From Bufo bufo (lineage: Eukaryota > Chordata > Amphibia > Anura > Bufonidae), in contig NC_053393.1 of NCBI RefSeq assembly GCF_905171765.1, positions 67,673,371-67,737,370 of the forward strand: DNA of 64,000 nt, given 5' to 3'. Under the pieces are notes generated by a model, which searched no databases, was not told where the DNA came from, and saw nothing but the letters and a program-made list of their open reading frames with translations. This document shows positions 23,490 to 34,671 of this stretch, one piece after another (position 1 is the stretch's first letter; each line of letters opens with the position of its first letter). Made by a program: the position numbers and the translations under genes.

Positions 23490-23985
23490 TAGGCCTCATG
23501 CACACGACCGTATTTTTTTGCGGTCCGCAAAACGGGGTTCCGTTTTCCCGTGATCCGTGACCGTTTTTTCGTCTGTGGGTCTTCCTTGATTTTTGGAGGA
23601 TCCACGGACATGAAAAAAAAGTCGTTTTGGTGTCCGCCTGGCCGTGCGGAGCCAAACGGATCCGTCCTGAATTACAATGCAAGTCAATGGGGACGGATCC
23701 GTTTGACGTTGACACAATATGGTGCCATTTCAAACGGATCCGTCCCCATTGACTTTCAATGTAAAGTCTGGAGTCCCTTTTATACCATCGGATCGGAGTT
23801 TTCTCCAATCCGATGGTATATTTTAACTTGAAGCGTCCCCATCACCATGGGAACGCCTCTATGTTAGAATATACTGTCGGATATGAGTTAGATCGTGAAA
23901 CCTCATTTCCGACAGTATATTCTAACACAGAGGCGTTCCCATGGTGATGGGGACGCTTCTAGTTAGAATATACTACAAACTGTGT
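23490..23985. repeat. MITE left end followed by stacked hairpins
   Basis: TTAGGCCTCATGCACACGACC at 23490 is a TTA-site MITE left end without a partner. Next, ACGGATCCGTCC words at 23650-23750 and two longer inverted pairs follow: ACCATCGGATCGGAG/CTCCAATCCGATGGT (23787-23818) and GCGTCCCCATCACCATGGGA/TCCCATGGTGATGGGGACGC (23833-23957). Confidence 0.6.
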
Positions 23986-23990
23986 ACATG

Positions 23991-24138
23991 ACTGCCCCCT
24001 GCTGCCTAGCAGCATCCGATCTCTTACAGGGGGCCGTGATCAGCACAATTAACCCCTCAGGTGCCGCACCTGAAGGGGTTAATTGTACTATCATATCCCC
24101 CTGTAAGAGATCAGGGCTGCCAGGCAGCAGGGGGCAGA
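23991..24138. repeat. Perfect-style hairpin at the left of a large palindrome
   Basis: GCCCCCTGCTGCC..TCTCTTACAGGGGG on the left pairs with CCCCCTGTAAGAGA..GGCAGCAGGGGGC on the right, around a CAGGTGCCGCACCTG centre. The right half recurs, inverted, at the far end of the 1-kb palindrome. Confidence 0.65.
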
Positions 24139-25121
24139 CCCCCCCCCTCCCCCGTTTGAATATCATTGGTGGCCAGTGCGGCCCCCCCCCCCTTCCTCCC
24201 TCTATTGTAATAATTCGTTGGTGGCACAGTGTGCGCCCCCCCCCTTCCTCCCTCTATTGTAATAAATCGTTGGTGGCACAGTGTGCGCCCCCCCCCCCCT
24301 TCCTCCCTCTATTGCAATAAATCGTTGGTGGCACAGTGTGCGCCCCCCATCGGCCCCCCCCTCCCTCTATAGCATTAACAACATTGGTGGCCAGTGTGCG
24401 GCCTCCCATCTCCCCCCCCCCAGCCCCCCCCCCCCCCCCAGATCATTGGTGGCAGCGGGTTACTAGCAATAGTACAATAGTAAAAGATTCATACTTACCT
24501 GGGAGCTGCGATGTCTGTGTCCGGCCGGGAGCTCCTCCTACTGGTAAGTGACAGTTCATTTAGCAATGCGCCGCACAGACCTGTCACTTACCAGTAGGTG
24601 GAGCTCCCGGCCGGACACGAACATCGCAGCAGCAGGTAAGTATGAATCTTCTACTATTGTACTATTGCTAAGTAACCATGGCAACCAGGACTGTAGTAGC
24701 GTCCTGGTTGCCATGGTTACCGATCGGAGCCACAGCGATTAAACTGGGACTCCGATCGGAACTCCGCTGCCACCAATGATGGGGGGGGGGGGAGATGGGA
24801 GGCCGCACACTGGCCACCAATGTTGTTAATGCTATAGAGGGAGGGGGGGCCGATGGGGGGCGCACATTGGCCACCAACGAATTATTACAATAGAGGGAGG
24901 GAGGGGGGGGGCGCACACTGTGCCACCAACGAATTATTACAATAGGGGGGGGCCGCACTGGCCACCAACGAATTATTACAATAGAGGGGGGGGGGGGCCG
25001 CACTGGCCACCAATGATATTCAAACTGGGGAGGGGGGGGGGGGGGTCTGCCCCCTGCTGCCTGGCAGCCCTGATCTCTTACAGGGGGATATGATAGTACA
25101 ATTAACCCTTTCAGGTGCCGC
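24075..25121. repeat. 1-kb foldback palindrome with inner minisatellite
   Basis: The left arm (about 24075-24450) matches the right arm (about 24770-25121) in inverted order, including TAATTGTACTATCATATCCC, GAATATCATTGGTGGCCAGT and several C-rich units (CGTTGGTGGCACAGTGTGCG). Nearer the centre, GTCCGGCCGGGAGCTCC and GGAGCTCCCGGCCGGAC (24518 and 24599) form a second inverted pair. Small ORFs here are composition artefacts. Confidence 0.8.
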
Positions 25122-25129
25122 ACCTGATC

Positions 25130-25520
25130 CCTTGTTTATAGGCAGCTGTATAAAATCCATGTGTAAGTCACTGAAGCCATTTTATTTATGATGTTGCAGC
25201 CGTTAAATAGTTAATGCAGCACATCAGACGGATGAAAATGCCAAGAGCGCCGTCCCAGCCTCAGTTACGCGTGTGCATTGTGAATAGATTAACCTATCCA
25301 TATATGACTTGTCCCATGTACGGGATTCGCCTAGTAATATAATACCGCCTAATGCATACTGTCCTTGAAAAGCAGAAGGATTCTGACCTATTGCAGGGAG
25401 GTGGGGGGCTGGCAGCTGTAGTCTCATGGTTGGTTGTAAACTTACTACTGTCTCTGGGCAGAGTGGTGAGGACTGCATGTGCCTGATGGTGTGCAGGGCC
25501 TAGCAGCACAGATCTGAGCC
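25130..25520. other. Non-repetitive sequence, unassigned
   Basis: There is no similarity to other parts of the window. The stretch 25130-25340 contains words such as TTTATTTATGATGTTGCAGC and GTTAAATAGTTAATG and lacks MITE features, so it could be conserved noncoding DNA. No coding frame is convincing. Confidence 0.25.
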
Positions 25521-25524
25521 CATA

Positions 25525-25825
25525 TTAACACAGAATGTTATTTTGTGACATAGAATCACAAAATAAATCTTCTGCTCACAAAATGACATTTTGTAACAAA
25601 GCTTCAATGCTTGGTCAGAAGCTTCGGTTTGATGAGAGCATTTCATTGGTTAGTGTTTGATTGACAGATATTTCTCACAGAATGTCATTTTGGCACACAG
25701 AACACAATTTGTCGCGCAAAACATCATTTTGTTGCACAGAATGTCATTCTGGGACATAGAATTGCACAAAATGAATTTTGTCTATACAAAATGCATTTTG
25801 TGTCACAAAATGCACTGTGAGCAAA
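25525..25825. repeat. Degenerate array of a palindromic AAAATGNCATTTTGT motif
   Basis: At least eight diverged copies of (C)ACAAAATGNCATTTTGT-like words at variable 20-30-bp spacing, for example ACAAAATGACATTTTGT near 25577 and ACAAAATGCATTTTGTGTC near 25786. Each word is itself nearly palindromic. Confidence 0.55.
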
Positions 25826-27879
25826 TGGCGCCCCATAATAATTGAGCTTTTTTTATTAAATATAAGATAAATAGAAAAATAAGAAATACTCAGAACTTTC
25901 AACAGAGCATTCCATAAACCGAATAATTATGGCCCATTCCTGAGGGGATGAAGCAGAAAACAAGCGGCGACGGGGGGAGCAGCCAATTGCAGGGCACGAC
26001 TAGGACGAGCCTCCGTAGCGTCACCCGCGATGCTAGGGAGGCTTGTCCCCGTCGTGGCCTGCTATTGGCTGTTCCCCCCCTTTGCTGGATGTTTTGATCT
26101 GCGCAACGGGGAGATGCACCGGCGCCCATGCGGGGATCAGGAACGACGCAGGTGCCGGGGAGCAGGTAAGTATAATCTATATGAAGGGCCCAGGCATTGG
26201 GGGGCATGTTTTAGACTTTGGATAACCCCTTTAACCAGTCCCTGCTGCACCCAAGAGTCAGGCCACCTCCCTACACACCACCAACCCTTGAGAAGGGCCA
26301 CAAAACCATGAACCCCCTGAAGCATCCATGTCTAAATCAATGGCACTTTTCGAAACAGCACCTTCCAGCCCCAAAGACCAACTATTGTAACGCTAAAGAA
26401 AGGAGTCTTGCACCCTGAGGTCCTCACGAACGTTCCGTGTCACCCACATAAAGTGATTAGGGGACCAAACTGCCGCCATAGCAGCAGGACTCCCACTGCA
26501 AAAAAAATCTTGCAGATTGACATAATCCAACAAGCAAAATTGAATTTGCCCTAGAAAGACTGAAATGACGTAAACGAGCTTTATGAACAGTTAGAAATCT
26601 AGCCACCACTTTCTTTAAATCTGCCAACTTATCAGGTGGCAACCAACCTATACTCCATTGCAAGAAAATCAATTTAAGTACCAAGGAAGCGCATCACTGT
26701 AACAGGGCCTTCAGAGCTAAGGGGATCCCAAAAGTACTACACATACATGGCAACCAGGGCCGTCTTTAATATTGATTGGACCCTGGGCAAGAATTTACTT
26801 GGCCCCCCTGGATCCCGCCTTGCCACACCCTAGCATGCATCACGCCCTCCACCACAACACACACACAAAAAAATAATTCACACACCTCGTAGAGTAGCTT
26901 TAATAATGATGAGTGGCCACCACAGGTGTTCCTTGGCAGTAATGTAAATACTGGATTTTTTTCTGAAAAGGCAGTGTTTACATTAAGAAGCTTGCAGAGG
27001 CATGCTATAGACACCAGAACTACTACGTTTAGCTGTTGTGGTTCTGGTGACTATAGTGTCCCTTAATATAGAGGGAAAAAAGAATCGGCACAAAAGTATC
27101 AAATAAAATGGCTGAATCGGCACAAAAGTATCAAATATAATGGCTGCATCATTTAGTCAAAAAATTAAAAAAGCACAACTTCTGACAAATATATAGTATT
27201 TTGCAGATTACTTTTTTTTTTACAATGTGCAGGTAGTACTTTACGACTAACCCCTCCATCCACCCCTACATACAGGGTAATACAGCCCCACATACCTTTC
27301 AGACCTTCAGACCAGACCACCATTTTTCAGCCATTACTCATCTCTGCAGTTTTACAAACAAAATCTTAGTTTACTACTTTTCCATCATCCTCCCATCTTC
27401 TGGACAAATCATCCTACCACCCCCAATACCGTGCCGCTGTGCTCCCCAATACTATACTGCAGAAACAGATAAACCCACTGATAATACCAGTACCATGCAG
27501 AGAGTGCCCTTCAATAATTATTGGCACACAGTGCCCTAAAATAACTGCATCCAGCAAATAGTGCCCTGACGCTAATATTGTAAACATAACGTCCCCCAAA
27601 AATAATTGTGGTAAGCTGATACTGTGCCAAGGTGCCCCCACAGTAATAGCGCTCCCAAAAGTCCCTACAATAGGAATAATTCTCTGCTAGAGCACACATG
27701 GTAGTAATAGTGCTCCTACAGTGCCCCCCAACATGTCCCCACTGCACTGTGCCACAGAAGTAATAATGCTCCCATAGTGCCCATACTAGTAATCATGTTC
27801 GCCATAGACCCCCAGTAGTAATAAAGCCCATCGTAATACCCCCCAGTAGTAATAATTTTCCTTATAATGTGCCAGTGCA

Positions 27880-28720
27880 AAAAATACCCCATTTTAATTC
27901 CCTTAGTTGAGCCAATGTCCCCATAGTGCCCCCATAATGTGCCAGTATAAAATACCCTATATAGTGCCCCCAGTAAATGCCCTCAGTGTTCCTCATAATA
28001 TTCAAGTATAAAATACCCCTTCTTAGTGCCCCCCCATAGATTAGACCATAGTACTCCTCTCTCCCCTTCCCCATAGTACCCACCATAATGTGCCCCAGTA
28101 TGAAATGCCCCTATACAGAGCCTCCCATATAAAATACCACTTCTTTGTGGCCTCAGTAGAAGCCCCCATAGTGTTCCTCTCCCCCCTTCCCCCATATAAA
28201 ATACCCCTTCTTTGTGGCCTCAGTAGATGCCCCCATAGTGCCCCCAATAAAGTGCCAGTAAGAAGTGGCCCCATAGATGCCCCCATAGTGCCACCCAATA
28301 ATATGCTAATAAAAAGTGCCACCAATAATGTGCCAGTATCAAGTGCCCCATAGATGCCCTCACAGTGCCACCAATAATTTGCCAGTAAGATGTGCCCCTG
28401 AAGATGCCCGCCAATAATGTGCCAGTAACAAGTGCCCCCTAATCCTGTGCCAGTAACAAGTACCCCCATAGATGCCCCCCAATCATGTGCCCCCATAGAT
28501 GTCTCCCAATCATGTGCCAGTAACAGGAGCCCCCATAGATACCCCCAATCATGTGCCAGTAACAAGTGCCCTCATATATGCCCCGCGAATCATGTGCCAG
28601 TACCAAGTGCCCCCATAGATGCCCCCGAAGCATGTGCCAGTAAAAAGTGCCCCCATAGATGTCCCCCAATCTTATGCCAGTAACAGGAGTCCCCATAGAT
28701 GCCCCCAATCATGTGCCAAT
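27880..28720 (+). repeat. Minisatellite of GTGCCAGTAACAAGTGCCCC units
   Basis: Roughly 39-bp units reading AATCATGTGCCAGTAACAAG followed by TGCCCCCATAGATGCCCCC are clearest at 28400-28720 and become more diverged to the left, with traces (AGTGCCCCC, TAATAAT) back to about 27480. The apparent minus-strand proteins with GHLWGH or YWHM repeats are by-products. Confidence 0.75.
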
Positions 28721-28754
28721 AAGTAGTACCATATAAAAAAAATAAACACTTACA

Positions 28755-30330
28755 CACTGCTCAAAAAAATAAAGGGAACACTTAAACAACACAATGTAAC
28801 TCCAAGTCAATCACACTTCTGTGAAATCAAACTGTCCACTTAGGAAGCAACACTGAGTGACAATCAATTTCACATGCTGTTGTGCAAATGGGATAGACAA
28901 CAGGTGGAAATTATAGGCAATTAGCAAGACACCCCCAATAAAGGAGTGGTTCTGCAGGTGGTGACCTGACCACTTCTCAGTTCCTATGCTTCCTGGCTGA
29001 TGTTTTGGTCACTTTTGAATGCTGCCGGTGCTTTCACTCTAGTGGTAGCATGAGACGGAGTCTACAACCCACACAAGTGGCTCAGGTAGTGCAGCTTATC
29101 CAGGATGGCACATTAATGCAAGCTGTGGCAAGAAGGTTTGCTGTGTCTGTCAGCGTAGTGTCCAGAGCATGGAGGCGCTACCAGGAGACAGGCCAGTACA
29201 TCAGGAGACGTGGAGGAGGCCGTAGGAGGGCAACAACCCAGCAGCAGGACCGCTACCTCCGCCTTTGTGCAAGGAGGAACAGGAGGAGCACTGCCAGAGC
29301 CCTGCAAAATGACCTCCAGCAGGCCACAAATGTGCATGTGTCTGCTCAAACGGTCAGAAACAGACTCCATGAGGGTGATATGAGGGTCCGACGTCCACAG
29401 GTGGGGGTTGTGCTTACAGCCCAACACCGTGCAGGACGTTTGGCATTTGCCCGAAAACACCAAGATTGGCAAATTCGCCACTGGCGCCCTGTGCTCTTCA
29501 CAGATGAAAGCAGGTTCACACTGAGCACATGTGACAGACGTGACAGAGTCTGGAGACGCCGTGGAGAACGTTCTGCTGCCTGCAACATCCTCCAGCATGA
29601 CCGGTTTGGCATTGGGTCAGTAATGGTGTGGGGTGGCATTTCTTTGGAGGGCCGCACAGCCCTCCATGTGCTCGCCAGAGGTAGCCTGACTGCCATTAGG
29701 TACCGAGATGAGACCCTCAGACCACTTGTGAGACCATATGCTGGTGCGGTTGGCCCTGGGTTCCTCCTAATGCAAGACAATGCTAGACCTCATGTGGCTA
29801 GAGTGTGTCAGCAGTTCCTGCAAGACGAAGGCATTGATGCTATGGACTGGCCCGCCCGTTCCCCAGACCTGAATCCAATTGAGCACATCTGGGACATCAC
29901 GTCTCGCTCTATCCACCAACGTCACGTTGCACCACAGACTGTCCAGGAGTTGGCAGATGCTTTAGTCCAGATCTGGGAGGAGATCCCTCAGGAGACCGTC
30001 CGCCACCTCATCAGGAGCATGCACAGGCGTTGTAGGGAGGTCATACAGGCACGTGGAGGCCACACACACTACTGAGCCTCATTTTGACTTGTTTTAAGGA
30101 CATTACATCAAAGTTGGATCAGCCTGTAGTGTGTTTTTACACTTTAATTTTGAGGGTGACTCCAAATCCAGACCTCCATGGGTTAAAAAATTTGATTTCC
30201 ATTTTTTTTTTTGTGATTTTGTTGTCAGCACATTCAACTATGTAAAGAACAAAGTATTTCAGAAGAATATTTAATTAATTCAGATCTAGGATGTGTTATT
30301 TTTGTGTTCCCTTTATTTTTTTGAGCAGTG
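28755..30330 (+). mobile_element. Tc1 transposon, complete (copy 1)
   Basis: The 1576-bp element has inverted ends beginning CACTGCTCAAAAAAATAAAG, identical for 27 bases. TA follows on the right (30331-30332); the left flank reads CA, apparently a mutated TA. It sits inside the hAT minisatellite and encodes one full-length transposase. Three more copies lie within the next 17 kb. Confidence 0.93.
29005..30075 (+). CDS. Tc1 transposase, full length
   Basis: Cut-and-paste transposase of the Tc1/mariner superfamily, which excises the element and inserts it at TA. The frame is 356 codons; the methionine at residue 16 (MRRSLQPTQ, 29050) is an equally plausible start and would give the 341-aa length common in Tc1 proteins. 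Residues 22-62 form the first helix-turn-helix, 67-77 an arginine-rich AT-hook-like linker ([11 protein letters not shown]), and about 79-130 the second DNA-binding domain. The catalytic triad is present: D167 (FTDES), D258 (QDNARPH) and E293 (NPIEHIWD). The spacing D258-E293 is the DD34E pattern of Tc1. No stop or frameshift, so the copy may still be functional. Confidence 0.93.
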   Translation: MVTFECCRCFHSSGSMRRSLQPTQVAQVVQLIQDGTLMQAVARRFAVSVSVVSRAWRRYQETGQYIRRRGGGRRRATTQQQDRYLRLCARRNRRSTARALQNDLQQATNVHVSAQTVRNRLHEGDMRVRRPQVGVVLTAQHRAGRLAFARKHQDWQIRHWRPVLFTDESRFTLSTCDRRDRVWRRRGERSAACNILQHDRFGIGSVMVWGGISLEGRTALHVLARGSLTAIRYRDETLRPLVRPYAGAVGPGFLLMQDNARPHVARVCQQFLQDEGIDAMDWPARSPDLNPIEHIWDITSRSIHQRHVAPQTVQELADALVQIWEEIPQETVRHLIRSMHRRCREVIQARGGHTHY

Positions 30331-31285
30331 TACTTGCCTCCATCAGGCTGGCAGCGATGCGATGCAGGCCTCTTCCGGCCAGTGTCCAGCACTGTACGGC
30401 TCAGGTGGCGCGTCATCGCGCCGCCTGCACCGGCCTCTGATAGACTGCAGGTACTAGGCCTGCAGCCTATCAGAGGAACGGGGAAGGGAGACGCCTCCCC
30501 TGCCCCGCCGCAGCACATCTATCTGTATCGCTGTCCTGAGGACGGCGATACAGATGACGATTGAGATGAGTGCTTCCACAATGGAAGTGCTCATCTTACT
30601 GTGCCCTGCCGCCGCCCCCCACTTGTCATCAGGGCCGTGCCGCCTGGGGCCATCGCCTCACTTTGCCTAATTGGCGGTGTGCCCTGCTAGCGCCCCCTGG
30701 AATTTTGCTCCCAGGGCAACGGCCGCAATCACCCCCCCCCCCCCCCCACGCTACGCCACTGGCCAGAGGGGCTCAAGAGGCAGCTACTTTGGGCCCCCCA
30801 GGAGCAGCTGGGCCCGGGGCAGCTACCCCTTTTGCCCCGCGTTAAAGACGGGCCTGATGGCAACGAAAGGGGCCCACACAGAAAAAATCATCCAGATAGT
30901 GGGTGATGGAAGAAATTCCCAAAACATCCGGCACCACCCAATTAGCAAAGGATCTAAAGGCCTTGAAGTATTTGCAGGAAGGATATGGAGCAACCCATAG
31001 GCAGACAACAATCCACGTAATATTGGTCCTCCCACATACACCCCAGTAAGTGAAAACTCTCGGGATGAAAACAAATGGAAGGCCATCTCAATATCTGTCT
31101 TCTCAGTAAGCGCACCCTTATCTGCCCGCCAAACCAATTCGACAGCCCTATCAAAAGTAACGTAAGACACAGCAGTCAACTCAGGTGCAATCCCATCGTT
31201 CACCAAAGAACCCACCGGAAACAACAAGTAATGTATCAATCAAAATTTATCGGGGTCCTTTTTGGCAGCCTCTCCCAGAGATTAA

Positions 31286-31993
31286 AGGGGTTCTCTGGGA
31301 ATTAGGTAAATAAAAATACTTAAATATTACTTTATTATAAATATATCCCCAAATACCATTCATTAGTCATTTTGTCTAGGGAGCAATCATCAGGAGAAAT
31401 AAAATGGCCGCCATCCTATTAGTACACAGAAAACCTGTCCTAATCACACAGCAGGACAAGGTACTTCAGAGCCGTGAGCCAAAGAGCTGCCTCGTCTTCT
31501 TCTATGATCCTGAATACAGTTTAATATGATCTTCAGCTAAATCTCTGTAGAAATGGAGTTCATGATAAGGCATGAAGTACAGAGAGGAAGGTGGGGGTGA
31601 TGTGGATAATGAGCAGTAATCTTGTATGCAGTCTCCATTACCACAGCCTGTCCTGTCCATCTTCTCTGTACTTCATGTCTCCTCATAAACTCCATTCCCA
31701 CAGAGATTCAGTTAAAGTTCTTACAATCTGTATTCAGGATCATAACCCCTGACAAGCAGGAGGGGAGGATGAGGCAGCTCTTTACCTCAGTGCTCAGAAG
31801 TAACTTGTCCCCCTGTGTTATTAGGACAGGTGCTATGTGTATTAATAGGACGGCGGCCATTTTGTTTCTCCTAATGATTGCTCCCTAAACAAAATGAGCC
31901 ATTATAACTAATGAAAGGTATTTGGCAATATATTTACAATAAAGTCCTATTTAAGTACGGTATTTTAATTTTCTAAATTCCCAGAGAACCCCT
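31286..31993. repeat. T2/Kolobok-type element with long inverted arms
   Basis: Begins AGGGGTTCTCTGGGAATT and ends AATTCCCAGAGAACCCCT with TTAA on both sides (31282-31285, 31994-31997). Inner arms also pair (AAATGGCCGCCATCCTATTAG against TAGGACGGCGGCCATTTT in short stretches). It separates the DIRS fragment from the hAT region to its right. Confidence 0.8.
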
Positions 31994-32944
31994 TTAAACT
32001 CAGAGATGGGGGCTAGAGATGAGTTAATTTTAAAAAAATTCGATTCGGCCGGTTCGCCTAATTTTTCGAAAACATTTGGTTCGATCCGAATTTATTTGCG
32101 GTGAATCGCATTAAAAAACAGCTATTTCCTGGCTGCAGAGAGCCTTTATAGTGGTGTAGAACACTGTGCCTTGCAGTAACACGCATTGGGAGTCGGCTGT
32201 GGTAGTGAAATTATACTGTGAGTCAGTATGACAAGCAGATGACAGGCATCGCTCTTGGAATCACTGCAGACTTTACTTATTTGGGCAGTCACTGGGTCAA
32301 AACTGACCAAATAACTCAAGTATGAACTCAGCCTTACAGTAGATGTTAGCGCCGAGAAGAAGCGCACTCCTTTTACACCGTCGTCAGCTGATTCCACATA
32401 GATGTCTACAGAACCTGTTCTATTAAACGCTTATACAAGTAGAGCCCCCCTGGCAGAGTGGAGAGGGTGTCAGCAGTAAGTTTGTGTTGACATCACTGAT
32501 TATTTTGCCCTTCCTCTGATCCGTCAGAACAATAACCCCCAAAAAACGGATCCTGTCTGTGGAGCACCTGCCTTCACTTGGTCAGCAATCCATCAGTATT
32601 GCTAATGCCCAAAAAACAGGAGTGGATCCAAAACAGAGATGACATGTGAATGGAATATTTGCATGTCTTGTGTGTTTAGTACCCACTCCCGCTTTTAGCT
32701 ACCAAATCACAAGCCAATTCTGATGGGACCATACAGGCCTTACAGCTGCTACACAGACAGGATCCGTTGTGCGTTTCATTTTTCCTTCTTTCTGACAGAT
32801 CAAAAGTAGGGTCAAATAAATGATGATGTCAGCCAGGCCGAAAGGCAAAATAGTGGCCCAGTCATGAAGTGGGGAGGGTGGGAACAGCATGAGAAGTCCA
32901 CAGAGTGGCCCTATGACATAGTTGTGAGGTGGAAGCAGTATGAG

Positions 32945-33872
32945 TGTCACCGTGGGGAGTGGAGGAAAAATCCCCACAGTATAGCGTAGGAAAACGGGAA
33001 AGCAGCTAGGCCTGGACACCAGTAAAAGGAAGCAGGTCACCTCCTAATGCCGCCCTAATCCTGGCCCTTAATCCTAACCGTATGAGCAGACCCAGTTGGT
33101 AGGTGGGCTCATACACAGGAACCTCGGACCCTGTTCGCCCTGAAGATCCCTGCAATGAGGTTAGGAGCAGGAGACGACCTGTTCATCCCAGACGCGGATG
33201 AACAGGATTCTCCACTGACCTAGCTACAAGGAAAAGGACAGCCAGTAAACAGCCACTGGATTGGCAGGTAAGAGCCCAGGAACAAAATACACTTACCTGC
33301 CGCGGCCCCAACGATGACCGGACCCCCATGCAGACAGAAAGCATTGGGGACCCAGGCAGAGCTGCTCACCGTCTTGTGATTCTCCCTCCGGGGAACTCTG
33401 ATACCCCCTTCCGGAGGTTATGTGACTCACAGGGGAAATGTTTAGCAAACATGCTGGAAACAGACACCCACATGCCAGACATGTAACGACAACTAGACAT
33501 ACAACAGACCCCGCACATAACCCACACCAAACATAGATACAAGGGAAGGAAAAGACATAGGGAGACATCATGGAGACATTGATGTTTAGCTAGACGGCCC
33601 TCCCACTGGACAGATGGTATATCCAGGAAAGGCTCAACACTCCAGCTAACACAAAGGCTGAAGGGCAACAGACCTCAGGCTCACAACACAACATATAAAG
33701 AGCCAAGAGGCCACACCCAAGACACACCTAAATCCACACCAGCCAGATAATTAACCCCTCTGACACCAGACAGGGAAGGACCCAGGGGAAAGGAGGAGCC
33801 ACCTACATGCTGCAACCACTACACGTTGCCGCAGGCAACCATGTCACAGCGCACACAACAGAGGCTGTGACA
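32945..33872 (-). mobile_element. Solo LTR (family A), inserted in the minisatellite
   Basis: 928 bp with TGTCACCG..CTGTGACA ends (LTRs start TG and end CA) and exact 5-bp duplications ATGAG at 32940-32944 and 33873-33877. Related copies are at 42982-43940 and 58112-58613; shared internal words include AGCAGGTCACCTCCTAATG. Orientation is minus by comparison with the plus-strand copy at 42982. A 5-bp duplication fits Gypsy-type LTRs, but without an internal region the superfamily is inferred. Confidence 0.8.
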
Positions 33873-34435
33873 ATGAGGAGACCACAGAGTGGCCCAATGT
33901 CAGAGTCTGGAGGTGGCGGCAGCATCAGGAGGAGGCCACAGAGTGGCACAATGACAGTGTGGAGATGGCGAAAGCATCAGGAGGCCACAGAGCGGCAAGG
34001 TGACATAGTGTAGAGATGGCAGCAGCATGAGGAGACCATAGAGAGGCAAGGTGACATAGTGTGGAGGTGGCAGCAGCATCAAAAGACCACAGAGTGGCAG
34101 GGTAACACAGTGTGGAGGTGGCTGCAGCATCAGTAGAAGACCACAGAGCGGCACAATGACAGTGTGGAGCTGGCAGCAGCATCAGGAGGCCACAGAGCGG
34201 CACAATGACATAGTGTGGAGGTGGCAGCAGCATCAGGAGACCACAGAGTGATCCTGGGAGAGTGTGGAGGTGGGTGGCAATACCAGTACCAGCTGAAGAT
34301 GGTGGGTGAAAGAAGGAGCACTTGGCATCAGATGTGTGGCATCAAGCGGATAGCAGCATTATAATAGTAGCTAAGGCAGGTAGCCAGAAGAAACCAGTCT
34401 CTTTTGTCAAAGTGTTGATCTAGTCTGGTGCACCA

Positions 34436-34539
34436 AGGGGAAAGGAGGAGCCACCTACATGCTGCAACCACTACACGTTGCCGCAGGCAACAGCATGCAC
34501 GGCAACCATGTCACAGCGCACACAACAGAGGCCGTGACA
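34436..34539 (-). repeat. Duplicated fragment of the solo LTR end
   Basis: Repeats the last 89 bases of the LTR at 33784-33872 (AGGGGAAAGGAGGAGCCACC..GTGACA) and continues into the same flanking minisatellite (ATGAGGAGACCACAGAG). It keeps 15 extra bases (AGCATGCACGGCAAC) that the full LTR lacks but the related LTR at 58112 has in similar form. Confidence 0.7.
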
Positions 34540-34671
34540 ATGAGGAGACCACAGAGTGGCCCAATGTCAGAGTCTGGAGGTGGCGAAAGCATCAGGAGGC
34601 CACAGAGCGCAAGGTGACATAGTGTGGAGATGGCAGCAGAAGAAACCGGTCTCTTTTGTCAAAGTGTTGAT

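Larger units (their letters stand above)
26755..30856. mobile_element. hAT element with 8-bp target duplication, no transposase
   Basis: Starts CAGGGCCGTCTTTAA and ends TTAAAGACGGGCCTG, inverted copies. The flanks are exact 8-bp duplications ATGGCAAC (26747-26754, 30857-30864). Insertion falls inside the DIRS reverse transcriptase just after the YLDD motif. Without the Tc1 transposon inside it the element is about 2.5 kb. It holds a long degenerate minisatellite and a GC-rich right part, but no hAT transposase, so it must have moved with transposase supplied from elsewhere. Confidence 0.85.
26238..31281 (-). pseudogene. DIRS-type retroelement fragment (reverse transcriptase/RNase H), split by a hAT
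   Basis: Minus-strand frames at 30865-31260 read as a DIRS reverse transcriptase: FPVGSLVND, TFDRAVELVWRADKGAL, a TDIEMAF motif (catalytic Asp), then after a frameshift FHLLGCMW..CLPMGCSIS, then YLDDFFCVGP (30868-30897), the YxDD active site, just before the insertion. Across the hAT, 26457-26746 continues with LPPDKLADLKKVVARF, and 26238-26456 with RWPDSWVQQGL, as in the RNase H region. Several frameshifts and stops make it dead. The right end is cut by a T2 MITE at 31286; the left end meets a T2-like CCCCTTTAA terminus. The family assignment rests on motif recognition by eye. Confidence 0.7.
32850..34640 (+). repeat. Minisatellite in the hAT 3' region
   Basis: Units of about 50-60 bp reading GGTGGCAGCAGCATCAGGAG, then GCCACAGAGCGGCACAATGA and CATAGTGTGGA, are present on both sides of the solo LTR (32945-33872). 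The repeat continues in phase across it (AGCAGTATGAG on the left, GAGACCACAGAG on the right). A second block starts again at 34540. Confidence 0.75.

Noticed and set aside
24281..25123. Proline-rich ORFs (PPPPSIVIIRWW-type) in the palindrome
   Set aside because: Translation of poly-C runs and the CGTTGGTGGCACAG repeat; both strands give similar artefacts.
25525..25825. CRISPR-like array of palindromic repeats
   Set aside because: Repeats are irregular, degenerate and variably spaced, there are no cas genes, and the window is clearly eukaryotic.
28041..28708. 174-residue frame rich in YWHMIGGHLWG repeats
   Set aside because: Product of the 39-bp minisatellite inside the hAT element.
29113..29780. 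Minus-strand ORFs of 144-161 residues opposite the Tc1 transposase, repeated in all four copies
   Set aside because: They are antisense shadows of a GC-rich coding frame and follow its conservation, with no known motif.
31622..31888. 88-residue plus-strand frame inside the T2 element
   Set aside because: Lies in a palindromic MITE and shows no transposase motif; length is within chance expectation.
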